From the NCBI GenBank assembly GCA_900313615.1, contig OMRP01000002.1, forward strand, positions 186,001-250,000: a stretch of 64,000 nt of DNA, in the 5' to 3' direction. Source of the DNA: an uncultured Prevotellaceae bacterium. GTDB taxonomy: Bacteria > Bacteroidota > Bacteroidia > Bacteroidales > Bacteroidaceae. Below are positions 60,906 to 64,000 of the stretch, piece after piece. A program made the translations under genes and the position numbers. The notes beneath the pieces were generated by a model, which did not search any database, was not told the origin of the DNA, and saw only the letters and a program-made list of their open reading frames with translations. Position 1 is the stretch's first letter; every line of letters starts with the position of its first letter.

Positions 60906-61997
60906 ATGGAAAACAAGAGAACCTGTCTCTACGACAAACACGTGCAACTGGGCGCACTCATCCAGCCCTTCGGAGGTTTCGACATGCCCATTCAGTACAG
61001 TACCATCGTCGATGAGCACAATGCCGTGCGCCAGCATTGCGGTGTGTTCGACGTATCGCACATGGGCGAGGTGACCGTGAAAGGTCCCGATGCCGAACGC
61101 TACGTAAACCATATCTTCACCAACGACATTACCGGAGCCCCCATCGGCAAGGTGTTCTACGGAATGATGCTGTATGAAAACGGTGGCACCGTCGACGACC
61201 TATTGGTGTACAAGATGGGCGAGAACGATTTCTTCCTCGTCATCAACGCCGCCAATATCGACAAGGATGTGGAATGGATGAAGAGCCATGTAGAGGGTTT
61301 CGACATCGATTTACGTCATGAGAGCGACTACTACGGACAGTTGGCCGTACAGGGTCCCGAATCAGAACAGGTAGTGGAACAGGTGCTTGGTCTTCCCTGT
61401 CAGGACCTCGTGTTCTACACCACGAAACGCGTCGACGTGGATGGCGAGACATTAGTTGTCAGTCGTACCGGTTACACCGGCGAAGACGGTTTCGAGATTT
61501 ATGGCAGCCATGCCTATATCCAGGGAGCATGGGACAAACTGATGGAAAGTGGCCGTTGTAAGCCCTGTGGTCTGGGCTGTCGTGACACACTCCGTTTCGA
61601 GGTGGGTCTGCCATTGTATGGCGACGAGTTGTCGGCCGACATCTCCCCCGTGATGGCAGGACTGTCTATGTTCTGCAAATTGGACAAGCCCGAATTCATC
61701 GGCAAAGAGGCATTGGTGCGTCAGAAGGCCGAAGGAGTGGAAAAGCGCGTCATCGGCATTGAATTGAGCGACCGTGCTATCCCCCGCCATGGTTATGCCG
61801 TGCTGAAAGACGGCGAGGTGATAGGTGAGGTGACTACTGGCTACCACACCATCTCCACCGACAAGAGTGTCTGCATGGCTCTCGTTGACAGCCGCTTTGC
61901 AAAGTTGGGCACCGAGGTGATGATTCAAATCAGGAAAAAAACCTTCCCCGGCGTGGTGGTGAAAAAGCGTTTCTATGAGAAAAACTATAAAAGGTAA
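60906..61997 (+). CDS. gcvT: Glycine cleavage system aminomethyltransferase (T protein)
   Basis: 363 residues, normal length. Transfers the methylene of the lipoyl arm to tetrahydrofolate and frees ammonia. QLGALIQPFGGFDMPIQYST at the start; Asp in CGVFDVSHMGEVTV; QGPESEQVVEQV; SRTGYTGEDGFEIYG; GCRDTLRFEVGLPLYGDELS. The stop is followed by a GGTAAAAGGG repeat before gcvH. The gene has its usual partners around it. Confidence 0.95.
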   Translation: MENKRTCLYDKHVQLGALIQPFGGFDMPIQYSTIVDEHNAVRQHCGVFDVSHMGEVTVKGPDAERYVNHIFTNDITGAPIGKVFYGMMLYENGGTVDDLLVYKMGENDFFLVINAANIDKDVEWMKSHVEGFDIDLRHESDYYGQLAVQGPESEQVVEQVLGLPCQDLVFYTTKRVDVDGETLVVSRTGYTGEDGFEIYGSHAYIQGAWDKLMESGRCKPCGLGCRDTLRFEVGLPLYGDELSADISPVMAGLSMFCKLDKPEFIGKEALVRQKAEGVEKRVIGIELSDRAIPRHGYAVLKDGEVIGEVTTGYHTISTDKSVCMALVDSRFAKLGTEVMIQIRKKTFPGVVVKKRFYEKNYKR

Positions 61998-62040
61998 AAG
62001 GGTAAAAAGGTAAAAAAGTAAAAGTAAAAAGTAAAATAAA
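61990..62040. repeat. GGTAAAAGGGTAAAAAGG repeat between gcvT and gcvH
   Basis: Starts in the last gcvT codons (KR, stop) and fills the intergenic gap; same family as 7174 and 18053. Confidence 0.8.
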
Positions 62041-62051
62041 ATCATCAAATT

Positions 62052-62432
62052 ATGGCAAAAGTTATTGAAGGACTCTATTATTCTGAGTCGCACGAGTACG
62101 TGAGAGTGGAAGGCGAGTATGGTTACATCGGCATCACCGACTATGCCCAGCATGCTTTGGGCGAAGTGGTCTATGTTGACATGCCCGAAGTGGACGACGA
62201 GGTGGAAGCCGGCAGCGAATTCGGCGCTGTGGAGAGTGTGAAAGCCGCAAGCGACCTGATGGCTCCTGTGAGCGGTACCGTCGTCGAGGTGAACGAGGCC
62301 TTGGAAGATGAGCCGGGATTGGTGAATACTGACGCTTTCGCCAACTGGATTATCAAGGTGGAACTGACTGACAAGACCGAGTTGGATAACCTGATGGATG
62401 CCGCAGCCTACGCTGAGATGTGCAAGGAATAA
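62052..62432 (+). CDS. gcvH: Glycine cleavage system H protein
   Basis: 126 residues. Lipoyl carrier with the modified lysine in FGAVESVKAASDLMAPVSG (about Lys63). HEYVRVEGEYGYIGITDYAQ and LGEVVYVDMPEVDDEVEAG are normal. It shuttles the aminomethyl group between GcvP, GcvT and the L protein. The lipoate ligase nearby is its likely loader. Confidence 0.96.
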   Translation: MAKVIEGLYYSESHEYVRVEGEYGYIGITDYAQHALGEVVYVDMPEVDDEVEAGSEFGAVESVKAASDLMAPVSGTVVEVNEALEDEPGLVNTDAFANWIIKVELTDKTELDNLMDAAAYAEMCKE

Positions 62433-62481
62433 AAGCCGTGAGAAGTAAGAGGTGTTACCACTAACCACCAAATAAATAATA

Positions 62482-63810
62482 ATGGCATACAAATATTTTC
62501 CACATACCGAAGAAGACATCCAGCAGATGCTCGACAAGATTGGAGCCGAGCGGCTGGATGACCTCTTCGCCGAAGTGCCCGAGGCGATACGTTTCAAGGG
62601 CGACTACGACTTGCCCTCATCGATGAGCGAGATGGAGGTTCGCCGCTATTTCGAGCATTTGTGCAACCGAAACGCCTCATTGACGGTGTTCGCTGGTGCC
62701 GGTGTCTACGACCACTATACACCGAGTGTGGTAGCCAATATCACCGAGCGTTCAGAATTTCTGACCAGTTACACCCCCTACCAGGCTGAGATATCACAAG
62801 GTACGCTGCACTATATCTTCGAGTTCCAAAGCATGATGACCGCCCTCACCGGCATGGCCATCAGCAACGCCTCAATGTACGACGGCAGCACCGCCACCGC
62901 TGAGGCCGTGATGATGGCCGCCGCACAGTCGAAGAAGGCGAACACCGTATTGGTGAGCAGTTGTCTCGACCCCAAGGTGAGACGCGTGGTGGACACCTAT
63001 GCCCATTTCCACGGTATCGACATCGTATACCTGAAAGAACGAGACGGCGTGACCGACATCGACGACCTACGCGAGCGGCTTGCCGCCGGTGGCATTGCTG
63101 GCGTGTTGGTGCAACAGCCTAACTTCTACGGTATCATCGAAGACTTCACGGGATGGGCCGACCTGTGCCATGAACAGAAAGCGCTGTTCATCATCAACTC
63201 CGTCATCGGCGACCTCGCCTTGCTAAAGACTCCCGGAGAATGGGGTGCCGATATCGCCGTCGGTGACGGACAGTCGTTGGGCATTCCGATGTGTTATGGC
63301 GGGCCGAGCGTGGGCTATCTCTGTTGCACCGATAAGTTGATGCGCAAGATGCCAGGACGCATCGTCGGTATGACGAAGGACAGTCGCGGACAACGCGCCT
63401 TCGTGCTCACCCTCCAGGCACGCGAGCAGCATATCCGTCGACAGAAAGCCACATCGAACATCTGCTCGAACCAGAGTCTGATGGCACTTTTTGTCACCAT
63501 CTACCTCTCGCTGATGGGCAAGGAAGGACTGAAAGAAGTGGCCCAACGTTCCTATGACGCCGCCCATTACATGGCCGACGCATTGGTAGCCACAGGCCGT
63601 TTCACGATGGCCTTCAAACAGCCTTTCTTCAATGAGTTCTGCGTTCGCTATGACGGTGACGTGGATGCGCTGCAACAACAGTTGCTCAAACATGGCATTC
63701 TCGGCGGCGTGAAGGTCGACGACCATACGCTGATGATTGCCTGCACCGAGAAACGCACAAAAGAAGAGATAGACCAATTTGTAGCACTAACGAAGGAGGA
63801 CGAGCAATGA
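62482..63810 (+). CDS. gcvPA: Glycine dehydrogenase (decarboxylating) subunit 1
   Basis: 442 residues, the N-terminal half of split P protein. YKYFPHTEEDIQQMLDKIGA, FAGAGVYDHYTPSVVANITE, TSYTPYQAEISQGTLHYIFE and the nucleotide part DGQSLGIPMCYGGPSVGYL are typical. Decarboxylates glycine with GcvPB. Stop overlaps the next ATG (ATGA), giving coupled translation of the two subunits. Confidence 0.96.
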   Translation: MAYKYFPHTEEDIQQMLDKIGAERLDDLFAEVPEAIRFKGDYDLPSSMSEMEVRRYFEHLCNRNASLTVFAGAGVYDHYTPSVVANITERSEFLTSYTPYQAEISQGTLHYIFEFQSMMTALTGMAISNASMYDGSTATAEAVMMAAAQSKKANTVLVSSCLDPKVRRVVDTYAHFHGIDIVYLKERDGVTDIDDLRERLAAGGIAGVLVQQPNFYGIIEDFTGWADLCHEQKALFIINSVIGDLALLKTPGEWGADIAVGDGQSLGIPMCYGGPSVGYLCCTDKLMRKMPGRIVGMTKDSRGQRAFVLTLQAREQHIRRQKATSNICSNQSLMALFVTIYLSLMGKEGLKEVAQRSYDAAHYMADALVATGRFTMAFKQPFFNEFCVRYDGDVDALQQQLLKHGILGGVKVDDHTLMIACTEKRTKEEIDQFVALTKEDEQ

Positions 63811-64000
63811 ACAACCAATTATACGGCAACTTGATTTTTGAGCTCTCGCACCCAGGACGCAAGGGCTATAGCCTGCCCAACAACGAGTTTGGACACTACG
63901 AACTGCCCGCCACCATATGCCGTGCCGAAGATGCCCCACTGCCCGAATGCGACGAGCTGACCGTAGTACGCCATTACACAAACCACAGTGCGAACAATTT
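63807..64000 (+). CDS. gcvPB: Glycine dehydrogenase (decarboxylating) subunit 2, partial
   Basis: The first 64 residues (MNNQLYGNLIFELSHPGRKG, then YSLP...) are seen; the window ends here. The N-terminus matches subunit 2, which carries the PLP lysine in its missing part. ATGA overlap with gcvPA. Confidence 0.93.
   Translation, partial: MNNQLYGNLIFELSHPGRKGYSLPNNEFGHYELPATICRAEDAPLPECDELTVVRHYTNHSANN

Noticed and set aside
61452-62597. 381-codon minus-strand frame over gcvT-gcvH
   Set aside because: Crosses three real genes and the repeat between them; no motif.

Overview
The window looks like a chromosomal stretch of a Bacteroidota bacterium, most likely Prevotella or a close relative in the Bacteroidales. 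The reasons are promoters of the Bacteroidota type (-7 box TAnnTTTG, often read as TTTGCACC) in front of most genes, almost no Shine-Dalgarno signals, families typical of the order (DUF3256, DUF4494, DUF4465 fused to an M6 protease, SUMF1-type secreted proteins), and an aspartokinase/homoserine dehydrogenase followed by the apgM-like proposed homoserine kinase and threonine synthase. Intergenic regions are crowded with dispersed low-complexity repeats (GGTAAAAGGG, GGAAGTAAAAAGGG, the GCACTTCGTGC hairpin, CCCTCCCGAGGGGAGGG).

Region 1-12.2 kb is a degraded or minimal prophage-like module: a P22-type portal and a large terminase on the minus strand, then on the plus strand an S24/LexA-type repressor, a lipoprotein, several small unknown genes and an 848-residue possible virion protein. 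No capsid, integrase or tail gene is visible in the window. A SUMF1-family gene in the middle is frameshifted. Region 12.5-24.9 kb is core and envelope chromosome: DUF3256 with phenylacetate-CoA ligase, an EFR1-type flavodoxin/ferredoxin, an M6 metalloprotease, a YggS PLP protein with DUF4494, a TonB receptor with a His/Cys-rich small protein, an aminotransferase, and a LolC/E-type permease.

Region 24,996-32,834 is a 7.84-kb transposon. It is bounded by 27-bp inverted repeats (26 of 27 positions match) and a perfect 8-bp target duplication (TTTGACAT), carries an IS1595-family transposase, and lies inside the signal-peptide codons of a secreted-protein gene. The original reading frame is restored exactly when the element and one duplication are removed. 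Its cargo is unusual: genes resembling a contractile-phage tail tape measure and a T4-like baseplate protein, a region able to form two alternative RNA stems, two small unknown proteins, and an overlapping two-gene operon of toxin-antitoxin size beside the right end. The left end carries extra copies of the terminal repeat and two tandem cassettes of hairpin, promoter and small ORF.

Region 33.6-64 kb returns to chromosome: a subtilisin-like protease, tandem long-chain acyl-CoA synthetases, a Crp/Fnr regulator, LepA, a lipoprotein, TSCPD and YebC proteins, PheT, a cytidylate-kinase-like protein, a YpfJ zinc peptidase, an FAD dehydrogenase, an outer-membrane barrel, and an alpha/beta hydrolase. 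Then come the threonine branch (thrA, apgM-like gene, a reversed membrane gene, thrC) and the glycine cleavage cluster (lipoate ligase, gcvT, gcvH, gcvPA, gcvPB cut by the window end). No rRNA, convincing tRNA or CRISPR array was seen.
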